64,000 bases of DNA, from contig NC_035161.2 of NCBI RefSeq assembly GCF_001659605.2, positions 37,467,956-37,531,955 of the forward strand. The letters are read 5' to 3'. Under the pieces are notes generated by a model that worked only from the letters and a program-made list of their open reading frames with translations, made no database searches and was not told the DNA's origin. Origin of the DNA: Manihot esculenta. Its lineage: Eukaryota > Streptophyta > Magnoliopsida > Malpighiales > Euphorbiaceae. This document shows, piece after piece, positions 30,901 through 47,786 of the stretch (position 1 is the first letter of the stretch; the number at the start of each line of letters is the position of its first letter). A program made the position numbers and the translations under genes.

Positions 30901-31248
30901 CTTTTTGCAAGATCTAACATACCTAGTGTGGGGATGCAGCTTGCTGCTGGCCAAACGGATGCATCTGCAAGTGTGGATGTACAGATGCCACCAAACCACC
31001 GCCATTTCTATCACCAGTCAGTTCCTAATATCCCCTCAAGTACTCCATCTCTCCAAGGACGAAACAATAGCTACCCTAACAACAATCTAAACTCTCATGC
31101 TACAAATCCGCAAGGTGATAATGGAACAAGTAATATTGGAGGAGTGCCCTTTATACGGCCGTTAACAGTAAGTGGCCGACATATGTTGGAGACGCCTCCT
31201 TTGCAGCATGTGCAAAAGCAGACTGGTCCTACGGTCAGCCATGCTTAA
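27965..31248 (+). CDS. Group C bZIP transcription factor (bZIP10/25 type)
   Basis: Nuclear factor that binds ACGT-core elements, usually as a heterodimer with group S1 bZIPs, in seed storage and energy-stress programs. Six exons (27965-28351, 28478-28568, 29330-29540, 30010-30085, 30183-30308, 30850-31248) join into 429 residues. The N-terminus (FYVDDFSDLLW, then SASEWELLEEF) matches the parsley CPRF2 type and supports the ATG at 27965. A Ser/Asp stretch (SREDSDDDDLDG) precedes the basic region, where N234 and R242 sit eight apart (N-x7-R). The zipper continues through L252, L259, L266 and I273 in a long coil. The Asn/Ser-rich C-terminus is as in the family. The exon 3/4 junction falls inside the Arg pair just before the basic region, as in relatives. 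Distinguishing bZIP9, 10 and 25 needs a tree; the neighbours favour 10/25. Confidence 0.93.
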
Positions 31249-31972
31249 GCTTTGGCCCAGAATCAACAAAGGGCTTTCTCAGCCAATTGCAGAGGATAAT
31301 AAGAAATGACTCGGATACTTATCCTATTCACGGTGGTTGAAATTGGGGCTCATGAAAAGGTGATTTCATGGTTGATTTGTTGGTTCGAATAATTATAGGA
31401 TTTTCAACTTTCACTAGGCTTTCTTATTCATCTTACAAATAAGTACTTTTCACTTGCTGGATCTTCACAAACTTCTTGTCATTTACAAACGATCTTGAAC
31501 AATTTATTCTCAGCACAACAGCTGAAGGCGACATGATACAATTCGCAGTTGGTACTTCTAGGGTCCTTTGTGACTCAATTCATTTGTCTTTATAGCAAAG
31601 TGCAGAAACGACGCTAGACCTCGAGAGACAGCAATTACATTGAACTATGGCCATAAGCAGTTGGATTTAAATGTATTTCAATAGTTGCCAACGTAAAATG
31701 ATAGGAGAGAATGTTTTCTTTTTTTTTTATTAAAAAGGTGCTATTTTACAAGCGGACGGTCCGCTAATTATATGGCATAGATGATGTTTTGAGGGGTACA
31801 CGGTATACAGACCTGGTGGCATGAAGCCACGCGACTCCATTACGGCTAGAAAATGTACAACATACATGACTTGGAGAGAGGCATATATTATAACATGATC
31901 CGCATCCCGAAGGGCATCAAATAAGGATACACCAAAAATCACAATGCTGATCACCCTACTGCAATATGTACA
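31249..31972. other. Convergent 3' region between bZIP and GCN5
   Basis: Holds the 3' UTRs of the converging bZIP and GCN5 genes, whose stop codons are only about 0.7 kb apart. Transcripts could overlap at their ends. I see no further gene. Confidence 0.65.
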
Positions 31973-39543
<7,571 letters not shown>

Positions 39544-40169
39544 AGACTCGAATTGAGTTGACTCGGCTGAGAATGTGGGAAATTGACGAGTTAGGGTTTT
39601 GCAGATGGATTCCTGATCTCAGAGAAGGGCAACGAGAGGGCAGTGAAGTGAAGTGATCAATGTCGTTATTACACGTGACTGGCCCACGTGTTCTTTCGAA
39701 GTACACAGTAACATCTGCGATAAGTATAACCTTGTCCTTGTGGCGGCGGGACTTGGATAAATCATTGTCACAATATGAAAATTATGCATTATGAGATCCC
39801 TTTTTGGTCGGAGATATCTTAGGAGCTGTTTGTTTGAGCTCATAAAGTCTGTTAATCACAGTGCAAAACATGTTTTTTTAAGTCTATTCGCAACAATTAG
39901 TTAATTAGATTAAAAAGTTGCTCATAGTTAATTTGTCGTTACTTTTATTTTCTTTATAGCTAATTACAATACACACTATTACTTTTTTTAGTAAAAAAAA
40001 TATATAATTTCCTATAAAAATAAATCTCTGATCCATCTAAAATTTTAAAAATTTCACTAATTTATTATATGCTTCATATAGTTTTTCTATATAGTAATTT
40101 ATGTGAATATTATCTAAATACAGTATCTTACTTTCAACTATATTAAATCAAAATTTTCAACAGCAGTTT
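39544..40169. other. GCN5 upstream region
   Basis: Contains the 5' UTR and promoter of GCN5, then AT-rich DNA. A segment starting GGAGCTGTTTGTTTGAG near 39831 resembles the end of a small DNA transposon, but I could not find its partner end. The LINE remnant begins only about 0.6 kb from the GCN5 start codon. Confidence 0.5.
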
Positions 40170-41060
40170 TCTTATGTGATCTCTCTGTAACTTGATACTA
40201 TTATTTTTTTTTTTCCTTAAATCTAACTCGTTATTTTTCTTTTATCATAAAAGACGATTTGCTTCAATTAACTTTCGATGAAAAAGAATATATTGTTATT
40301 TCTATTAAGAGTTTTAGAGATATTCTAATTGTCGCTTATGATTTTTATATGGTGAGAATGTTTCTCACATACAATCCAATTAATTTTTAAAATATACAGA
40401 CCTGTTTGGCAAATTTATGGCATTTTTTAGAGGGGCATCTATTATGAAATTAGAGACGAAAAGATATTTATTTCAATTTTTTAACAATATTGATTTTTCT
40501 TTCTCTCAACAGAATGATGATACTGCAGGTTTTCCTTTCTCTCTACATGATGCCTCTAACCACACTCTTACGAATGTTAATTTGACAGGTAACAGTGAAG
40601 CGGCTCATCCCGTCAAAAGTCGGGATAGCCGAAAGCAATAATCATCCTGTGTTGAAACTGCCGATGACTCGACAATCCTCGGACAGTTAATGCATTAAAA
40701 GATTTAATTACTAGTTACAAGCCGGACATTTTATTTTTTATGAAAATAAAAGTTTTAACTCTTCGTTATTGTTTGCTCTTTGCAACGGAATTTTTACCTT
40801 TTAATAGCTGCATTCTTATGAACTGTTTGCAAGTGTTTCAATTTTTTCAGTTTCCACATTTAGATACTTCTGAATTAAATTTGATTTTAAATGATTATAA
40901 ATTTTTGTTAGACCGATTGCTAAACTTTAAAATTTAAGTTAAATCTTTGTTAGATGGATTTATTGTCATATCATTCTGCTTCTCATACTTTAGTTAGAAA
41001 ATCTATTAATTATAATCGTCTCTCTGTTTGGAATGATATATCTTTTTATTTAATAAAATT
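40170..41060 (+). mobile_element. LINE remnant A (ORF1 plus RNase H, RT missing)
   Basis: A decayed plant L1-like element. Translating the plus strand with many stops and frame changes gives an ORF1-like DUF4283 region (about 40250-40510, including IMKLETKRYLFQFF), then the start of an endonuclease (about 40645-40745: an NPRTVNALKDLI stretch followed by PDILFF), then directly an RNase H-like C-terminus (about 40745-41050: CLLFATEFLPFNSC, then LQVF). The rest of the endonuclease and the whole reverse transcriptase are missing. Recognition is by motif pattern from memory, so boundaries are approximate. Confidence 0.65.
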
Positions 41061-42364
41061 TAATTAATACAATCAATAATTTTAATTTTAAAATAAAAAA
41101 AATCTGTTAAATGGATTGCTAAACTTTAAAATTTAAGTTAATTAGTTTATTTACAATATCTTTTTACTTGTAAATTCAGTTTATAAATTTTTTAAAATAA
41201 AAGTTAAGGAAAGAAATTTATTTTAATGTTTATAAATACTCACCAAACAAATCACTATATTATTTTTATTTAAGTTTAAAATGTCATGATATAATTTATT
41301 CAATATCATTTATAATAATTTTAATAATAAATGTATTTATAAATTAATTATTAACAAACATGCACTATGTTGTCTTTTATTTCATCTTAAAATGTCACTT
41401 TATACTTTATTAATATTTTTATTGTAATTTTAATACTAAATTTATTTATAAACTATTTATTTATAAACATGTCGATTGTTTATCAACATTTATAATTATT
41501 TTAATCAAACACATTACTGTATACAAATTTAAATGATTAAAATATTATTGTATAAAATTTTAAATGATTATAAGAATCAAATAATTTATAAATATTTAAT
41601 ACTTATAAGTTAATTTTTATAAATTAAACCAAACATTAAATTTTAAATAATTCATGAATTCATTTAAAGAAAACATATAGTATAATTAATAAATTTTAAA
41701 AAATTTATAAATCTGTAAACTATTATCATATACTCTTAAAATATGGAATTTTATAAAATCTCTATAATTATTTTTATTCGGCGCATATTTTTCAAAATAA
41801 CATATTTTAACATACTCATGATTAAAAAAAATCCGCATCATGGATTTAAAAATTGTAGGCCAAAATGTTAATTTAATAATTTAAGTTGACAAAAACTCCA
41901 ATTTGTTGTAAAATATAAAAGTTAAATAATCGATTACAATTTTGAAATGAAGTCATTGTAATAACACAAAAATAAGAGAGATATATCAAAATTCCTAACT
42001 AATTAGCTTTGAATGTTAAATTTGATGCTTAATATTTTATAAAATAATAAATAATTTTATTTTTAATATTTTCTCTATTTCATAATTTTTGTCCACTTTA
42101 TTATTTCATATATATGAAGAAATATAACTTTGTTATTAAATTTCTAATAATATTCATTTTAAATATATTAAATTTTATTAAATATTAAATAATATTTTGA
42201 GTGATTTATTATAAATTAAATAAAATTAAATAAAATTATAATAATCATTTTATATGTTATTATAAAATATAAAAGTGAACATTAAAAAACCGAAACAAAT
42301 ATTTTGTTATTTTTAATTCCATAATAAATACCATTTAAAAAATGTCATAAATCTGCTAAAGACG
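41061..42364. other. AT-rich spacer between LINE remnants
   Basis: Very AT-rich sequence without recognisable coding potential. Several segments echo one another, for example short tracts around AACAAATCACTATATT and ATTAACAAACATGCAC, which may be old MITE or LINE tail debris. Nothing can be named. Confidence 0.5.
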
Positions 42365-42894
42365 TCTGTATATTATGAAAATTAATTGGATTGTATGTGA
42401 GAAATATCCCCACCACATAGAAATCATAAGTGATTATCGAAATTTTCCTGAAACTCTTAATAGGAACAACAACATCTCCTTCTTCATTTTGAAAACATAG
42501 GAAATGAGACTCTTAGTTGTATAATCGATTCCTGCTTGTTTGGAAGGAGATACAAGTTATGTCGAGTTAAAGTTTGTTTGGACATTCGGAAACTTTTGAA
42601 ACGGCGTAAAAAGTTTGCTAGAGATGATAGTACTGTATTTACCGTGAAGTTTCAATATGAAAAACTGACTATTTTTTATTATCTATGTTGGAAACTAGGT
42701 CATATGGAGACTTTATGTGACTTGCGGTTGAGATTGAAGAAATAATATATCAAGTTTGGTTGGAGTGATTTCCTCATAGCACCTGTTCGTTGGAACCAGA
42801 GACCGACAAGTCTGTGGCTGCGTGATTTCGGTAATTCTGCTCCGCTGGGATTTGTATCAAGTTTGGATAATTTCAGTTGGCTGATGGAATTTTG
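42365..42894 (+). mobile_element. LINE remnant B, 5' part (with inverted ORF1 segment)
   Basis: Positions about 42370-42495 are the reverse complement of LINE A at about 40255-40385, with scattered mismatches, so this ORF1 segment lies on the minus strand. From about 42520 the plus strand encodes an ORF1 zinc-knuckle region: LDIRKLLKRRKKF, then FQYEKLTIFYYLCWKLGHME, then APVRWNQRP. This is the CCHC segment of plant LINE ORF1 with its first cysteine replaced. The element is interrupted at 42894 by the gypsy element and resumes at 54629. An inverted 5' segment followed by a forward 3' segment is the pattern left by twin priming. Confidence 0.6.
42890..42894. repeat. Left target-site duplication TTTTG of gypsy element
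   Basis: The five bases immediately before the 5' LTR match the five immediately after the 3' LTR (54624-54628), which proves insertion as one unit. Confidence 0.9.
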
Positions 42895-43074
42895 TGTAAT
42901 ACCCGGCTCGAGTCCGGCCTCGAAATTCCTGTTGTCTGGTGGAATCTCGGGTGTCGGAACCCTCGAGAAGGGTCAGACCTCTGTTTTCATGAGTGTTTTA
43001 AGAGTTTTGAATGGGTTAAAGTGTTAAAAGGAAAAGGAGTTTTGAAAGAAAAGCACTAAGGGAAAATGCAAAGG

Positions 43075-43143
43075 TTCGGCCGCCGAAGGTCACTTTCGGC
43101 CGCCGAACATTGCATGGTTTCGGATTCACGTTCGGCTGCCGAA
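43075..43143 (+). promoter_or_regulatory. Three GCC-box palindromes upstream of LTR TATA
   Basis: Near-palindromes TTCGGCCGCCGAA at 43075-43087 and 43095-43107 and TTCGGCTGCCGAA at 43131-43143. The first two contain GCCGCC, the core bound by plant ERF/AP2 factors (established knowledge). The same trio occurs at the matching place in the 3' LTR (from 52670) and in the nested LTR (49678-49747, minus strand). Regulatory function is inference. Confidence 0.5.
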
Positions 43144-43162
43144 GGTGGTCTGGCCAGCCACC

Positions 43163-43170
43163 TATTTAAG
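43163..43170 (+). promoter_or_regulatory. TATA-like box of the LTR (TATTTAAG)
   Basis: Lies about 20 bp after the third GCC-box palindrome and is repeated in the 3' LTR at 52758-52765. The nested LTR has the canonical TATAAAAG at the same place (49652-49659, minus strand), which supports the assignment. The transcript would start about 25-35 bp downstream. Confidence 0.55.
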
Positions 43171-43695
43171 GGCCAAGGGTCGGTGGAAGGAGGATATTTC
43201 TCCTCCACTTGCAGCCAAAGGTGAGTTCCAGCCTCTCCCAAGTTGACTTTCATGTTTTTCATGTTTTTCACCAAATCTTTCAAGGGTTTTAAGAGTTTTG
43301 GTGTGTTTTGAAGGTTTTGAGCAAAAATAGTAAGTTTGGAAGTTTGGAGCTTTGGAAGAGATTTTCTTCATATCTCCACGTTAGGAGCACTCATCCTCAA
43401 GTTCTTAAGGAGGTAAGGGTGGATCCTGAACTTCTTTGATGCTTTTTAAAGGTTTTATGAAAGTTTGTTGGGTAGTGTGCATGATTAGGTTTAGGTGAGG
43501 TTTTTGGGAGATATGTATGTTCAAGCATGTTAAGTGTTGTTTGATGTGTTTGGTTGAGGTTTTAGGCTCGTTTTGGACCTCTTTGTGCATGTTTTATGGT
43601 ATGTGCTAGTTGGGAGTAGTTGATATGCATGTTGGGAAAGTTTGGGGAAAGGTTTGCATGAAACAGAGCAGGGTTCTGCCCAGCGGGCAAAACCA

Positions 43696-43786
43696 GGTTC
43701 GGCCGCCGAAGGAAGGTTCGGCCGCCGAAGGAAGGTTCGGCCGCCGAAGGAAGGTTCGGCCGCCGAAGGAAGGTTCGGCCGCCGAA
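43696..43786 (+). repeat. Tandem array of 19-bp GCC-box units
   Basis: Five head-to-tail copies of a unit starting GGTTCGGCCGCCGAA, with a period of 19 bp. The 3' LTR has two copies at 53282-53315, one with a C-to-T change. The array probably grew by slippage after insertion, or shrank in the other LTR. Confidence 0.9.
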
Positions 43787-44378
43787 CCCCTTGTGGAGGC
43801 AGTTTCGGCTGCCAAAGCTTGCTTCCGAAAGCTAGGCTTTCGGTTTAGAAAGGGACTTTCGGTCGCCGAAAGAGGGAGTTCGGCCGCCGAAAGTGTGTGA
43901 GTTTCGTCTCTGGACGAGACCTTCGGCCGCCGAAGGTGCCGCCGAACATGCATGAGTTTCGTCTCTGGAGAGGGGTTTCGGCTGCCGAACCTGCCGCCGA
44001 AAGTGCCCTGTCCAGCTTTCTTTTGCATGTGTTATGTGATTGTTTGGGGATCGTTTAGAGGGTTTTTGGGGAGTGTCTTAGAGATGTTCTTAAGGTAGTT
44101 TGGTCCCTCATGTGAGTCCACCTGTGTAGGAACGGACCAGAGGAATCAGGGAAGTCATCAGTGAAAACAGGTTCAGAACCTGTAGAGGTAGTCCAGAGTC
44201 AACCAGAGGTGAGTGGAACTTCTCTTTTCAGAACTAAACTATTTTGAGCATATGTCATGCATCATCAGAGTATAGTAGGGTGTTTGCATTAGTTGCACGA
44301 AGTTGACGCATTGCATATACGATGTGTATGAGGCTGTGGATAGACCAAGGCGACTCCAATAGCCCAAACTCTGTTATA

Positions 44379-44528
44379 AGACCTGGCTGGGCCAGGTAGC
44401 CATCTGTAGGTAAGACCTGACTAGATCAGGCAGCAGAGATAGTAAGACCTGGCTGGGCCAGGCAGGCAGAGTGTAAGACCTGGCCGGGCCAGGCAGATTG
44501 AGGTTGTCAGACCTGGCTAGGCCAGGCA
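44379..44528 (+). repeat. Five imperfect hairpin repeats in the LTR leader
   Basis: Five copies of a stem of the form CCTGGC, three-base loop, GCCAGG lie at 44382, 44416, 44448, 44479 and 44512, spaced 31-34 bp. Several substitutions keep pairing: copy 2 reads CCTGA, then TCAGG. The 3' LTR has the same five; one has a G-to-A change. The nested LTR instead has two copies of a 34-bp unit with the same CCTGG and CCAGG arms. Function unknown. Confidence 0.7.
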
Positions 44529-45097
44529 TCCTTTGAGTGGGATTGTTGGTGGTCATGTCTGATCCCTGAGATGATGTGATGTAGTGCATTCCATGAGATC
44601 ATATTTTCAACTTATGGTTTATATAGTTCTGCTCATTGGGCTTGTATAGCTCATCCCTCTCCCCTATCCCCCAGGTTTGCAGGTTCAGAGTCCAGAGGGA
44701 GTCCAACAGGGTGTGCATGAAGAAGAGTTATGTAATAGCTAGTGTGGACATGTACATATAAAGAGATAATGTATAGTGTGTAGCTTTGTGCTTGACTTAT
44801 AAGAGTTGTAATCCCTTGTTGTAGACACATGATCAGTTTATGTATGTTTCTTTTATTGTTACTGAATATGAGAAAACCAGGCTTACCATTATGAGTTGAG
44901 AGATCAGAATTAGTGCATGCATAGGTTAAGCCCTGGAGGACAGAACAGTTTTTAATGGTTTGACAGAAAATGTGTGATCATGTATGGGATTTCACAGGTA
45001 CACAAACAGTATAGCAGGCTTACTACGGGTCCCGATGACCTTAAGTCGATCTGGATCCTAGTGCCGGTAGCAGTTCGATTTTCGGGCTGTTACAGAT

Positions 45098-45109
45098 TGA
45101 TATCAGAGC
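45098..45109 (+). promoter_or_regulatory. Primer binding site (initiator Met tRNA type)
   Basis: Three bases after the 5' LTR lies TGATATCAGAGC, one mismatch from the TGGTATCAGAGC complement to the 3' end of plant initiator Met tRNA used by many gypsy elements. Confidence 0.85.
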
Positions 45110-45318
45110 CCTAGGTTCACATGGTCGGACTTATATAGCTAGAGTTGGGCTCATAGAGGTTTCGTGGGTCAAGCACAATAGGAAAACATGTCCACTAGGA
45201 TAGGATGTTAGTCCTGTCTATCTGCTGATGATGTGCAATGCTATGATGCATGTGTTGTTTTTCCTCTATGTGTTGCTTATGTGCTCTGTGATGTGTGTTG
45301 TTTCTAGAGAGAGTGAAG

Positions 45319-47786
45319 ATGCGAGGAACTCGTCGATCCGCGAGATTGACTGGAGTCCCACCTGAAAGTGAAGGTACAGCTGCTCGTCCTCCTGCTTTGC
45401 CAAGGGCAAGGACTCATAGGTCAAGCAGGGAGGGAACGTCAAGAGACCCGAGAAGGTCTTCTGACGAGAGCAGAAGAGGAGTAGGCAGAGGGGGAAGATC
45501 AGAAGAAGAGAGAGTTGCTATGGAGGAGGCTCAGAGTAGAGATGTAAGTATGGGTATAGGAAGGTCAGAAGAAGGTATGGGGGAGTCCCAGGGAGGCGTG
45601 CAAGCCTCGGGGTTTGGTTATCCACCCTTTCCACAGGGCCCAGGGGATCCGATGGGAGGCACGTCGGATTACTCCAGCTTTGCCCCATATCCACCCTACA
45701 TGCCATATATGCCTTATCCTTCCTTTTATCCACCATATCACATGTATCCACCCCCACCTTTTCATCCAAGTTCAGCATCGCCTGAAGCCAGAGAACCAGT
45801 ACCTCCACCACCACCACCTGAACTAGCAGCCCCTGTTGTTGAAGCGCAACCCAGTTCTTCAAGGGGAACTAAGGTGAAGATGACGGAGTACTTAAAGTTG
45901 GATGCTCCTAAATTCAACACGGGAGATGATCCCTTTGAGTATCTCAGTGCAGTCAGAATGATCACAAGTGAGTTGGGAGCAGATGAGAGCAGGGCCATTG
46001 AGATGGCAGGGTTCACATTAAAATGCAAGAAAGCTAGAGAATGGTTCAAGAACTATGTGGACCCTAGGATGAGAGCAGCCAACGAATTTGCTGGGTGGGC
46101 TTTCCCTGACAGTTCTAGGGAGCTAAAGGTTGTGGAGTTTGAGCAGTTGAGACAGACGGAGGAGATGAGCGTTGATGAGTATACAGATAAGTTCCTGGAG
46201 TTGTTACCATACGTGGGTCAGGCGTATGATACGGATCAGAAGAAGGCAAAGAGGTATGCCACAAGGCTTCATCCCAGGTATTTTTCCTTGATTCTCCATG
46301 CGGAGAAGGAGAGTTTCCACTCCATTGTGGATGCTGCTAGAAAGATGGAGGCCAGTGCCATAAGTCAGGGTGTAGTCAAGCAAGTAAAGGCACAGTCTTC
46401 TGGTGTTAAACCAGGTTCCTCCTCACAAAGTACAGCAAGTGCGAGCAAAAAGAGATGGGATAAATTCAGAGGAAAGAGAGGCAAGTTTTGGAATAGGATT
46501 AAGACGGGTCTGGGAATGAGTAGCGGCTCCAGCGCTGGTACAGATCTTCCAGTTTGCAATAGGTGTGGGAGACCGCACAGAGGAGCTTGTATGTTGGGAT
46601 CTACAGCCTGCTATAGATGTGGGCAGGAGGGACATTATGCACGGGAATGTCCTCAGGCGACTTTGGTTGCACCATCCCAGCAGATGACCTCAGGTAGTGT
46701 TGTCCAGTCAGCAGCTTCAGCCCGTCCACCAAGCAGTGGCCGAGGTAGAGGAAGAGGGGCAGCCTCTTCATCAGGGATGGGTTCCCGAGGTGCAGGTCCG
46801 TCAGCCCCAGCACGGATTTTCACCATGACGCAACAGGAGGCAGACACTTCGAACACAGTGGTGTCAGGTAATATCATCATTGGGTGTTCAGAGGTGTATG
46901 CTTTGATGGACCCCGGTGCTTCTCACTCTTTCATTTCTTCTAGAGCCGCAGAGAGATTGGGGTTGATTGTATCCGAGTTAGAGTGTCCTCTCTGGGTCAG
47001 TGGACCTAGATGTGACCCATCATTGGCAGAGTCAGTCTGTCAGTTCAGTCCAGTGTTTATAGAGGATAGATGCCTTCCAGCTGACCTTGTGGTTCTAGAG
47101 TTGACAGATTTTGATGTCATTCTAGGGATGGATTGGTTATCTATCTATAGTGCTACCTTGCACTGCAGGGATAAGGTAGTGAGTCTCAGAGACCAGGATG
47201 GGTCAGAGTGTGTCTTCAGAGGAGACAGGAGAGGGACACCTAGGGGTTTGATATCAGCCCTCCAGGCTCATAGGATGTTGCGGAAGGGGTGTCAGGGGTT
47301 CCTAGCTTATGTGAGAGAGCTAGACAATCGGGTTAGGGAACCATCCTCAGTACCAGTTGTTAGAGAATTCCCAGATGTGTTTCCTGAAGAGCTTCCAGGA
47401 CTACCACCTGATAGGGAAATCGAGTTCGAGATAGAGTTGATGCCCAGTGCCAGACCGATCTCTATTCCTCCCTACAGGATGGCGCCAACAGAATTGAGAG
47501 AATTGAAAGAACAGTTGCAGGATTTGGTAGCTAAGGGTTTCATCCGCCCGAGTACCTCACCTTGGGGTGCTCCAGTATTATTTGTCAGAAAGAAGGATGG
47601 ACCACTTAGACTTTGTGTCGACTACAGACAGTTGAACAAAGTCACTATCAAAAACAAGTATCCTTTACCCAGGATCGATGATCTATTCGACCAGCTGGCA
47701 GGAGCAGGTTGTTTTTCTAAAATAGATCTGAGATCCGGATACCAACAGTTGAAGATTAAGGAAGGAGATGTATCCAAGACTGCTTT
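45319..47786 (+). pseudogene. gag-protease-RT, N-terminal part, cut by nested LTR
   Basis: Open without a stop from the ATG at 45319 to the insertion; the frame then runs 12 codons into the nested LTR and stops at 47821-47823. Gag is basic at the start, has a Pro/Tyr-rich low-complexity stretch (about 45610-45830), then the retrotransposon gag domain. Two cysteine motifs follow: [12 protein letters not shown] (46555) and a CCHC knuckle [14 protein letters not shown] (46609-46650). The protease active site reads DPGASHSF (D at 46909). The reverse transcriptase begins about 47400, with [15 protein letters not shown] and [12 protein letters not shown] visible before the break. An upstream GTG codon in frame is not needed as a start. 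Together with the downstream part it once formed one polyprotein. Confidence 0.9.
47782..47786. repeat. Left target-site duplication GCTTT of nested LTR
   Basis: Matches GCTTT at 49927-49931 directly after the nested LTR, showing a genuine integrase-mediated insertion inside the reverse transcriptase gene. Confidence 0.9.

Larger units (their letters stand above)
42895..45094 (+). repeat. 5' LTR (2200 bp)
   Basis: It begins TGTAATACCCGGCTCG and ends GGGCTGTTACA. It is 66 bp longer than the 3' LTR, exactly explained by three extra 19-bp units in the GCC-box array (43696-43786, five copies against two) and one extra 9-bp ATGTTTTTC unit (43252-43269). If the TATA-like box at 43163 works, U3 is only about 0.3 kb and R plus U5 about 1.9 kb. 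Confidence 0.95.

Noticed and set aside
42536..42745. Independent host zinc-knuckle gene
   Set aside because: The motif order matches LINE ORF1, it lacks a complete CCHC set, and LINE sequence continues on both sides.
43696..43786. Evenly spaced short repeats resembling a CRISPR array
   Set aside because: The units are head to tail with no spacers, in a plant retrotransposon LTR; this is a simple tandem repeat.
43606..44028. Long open frames on both strands in the LTRs (also 48850-49290 and 53192-53557)
   Set aside because: They are made of translated GCC-box repeats and recur in every LTR; they have no recognised domain and LTRs of this type do not code there.
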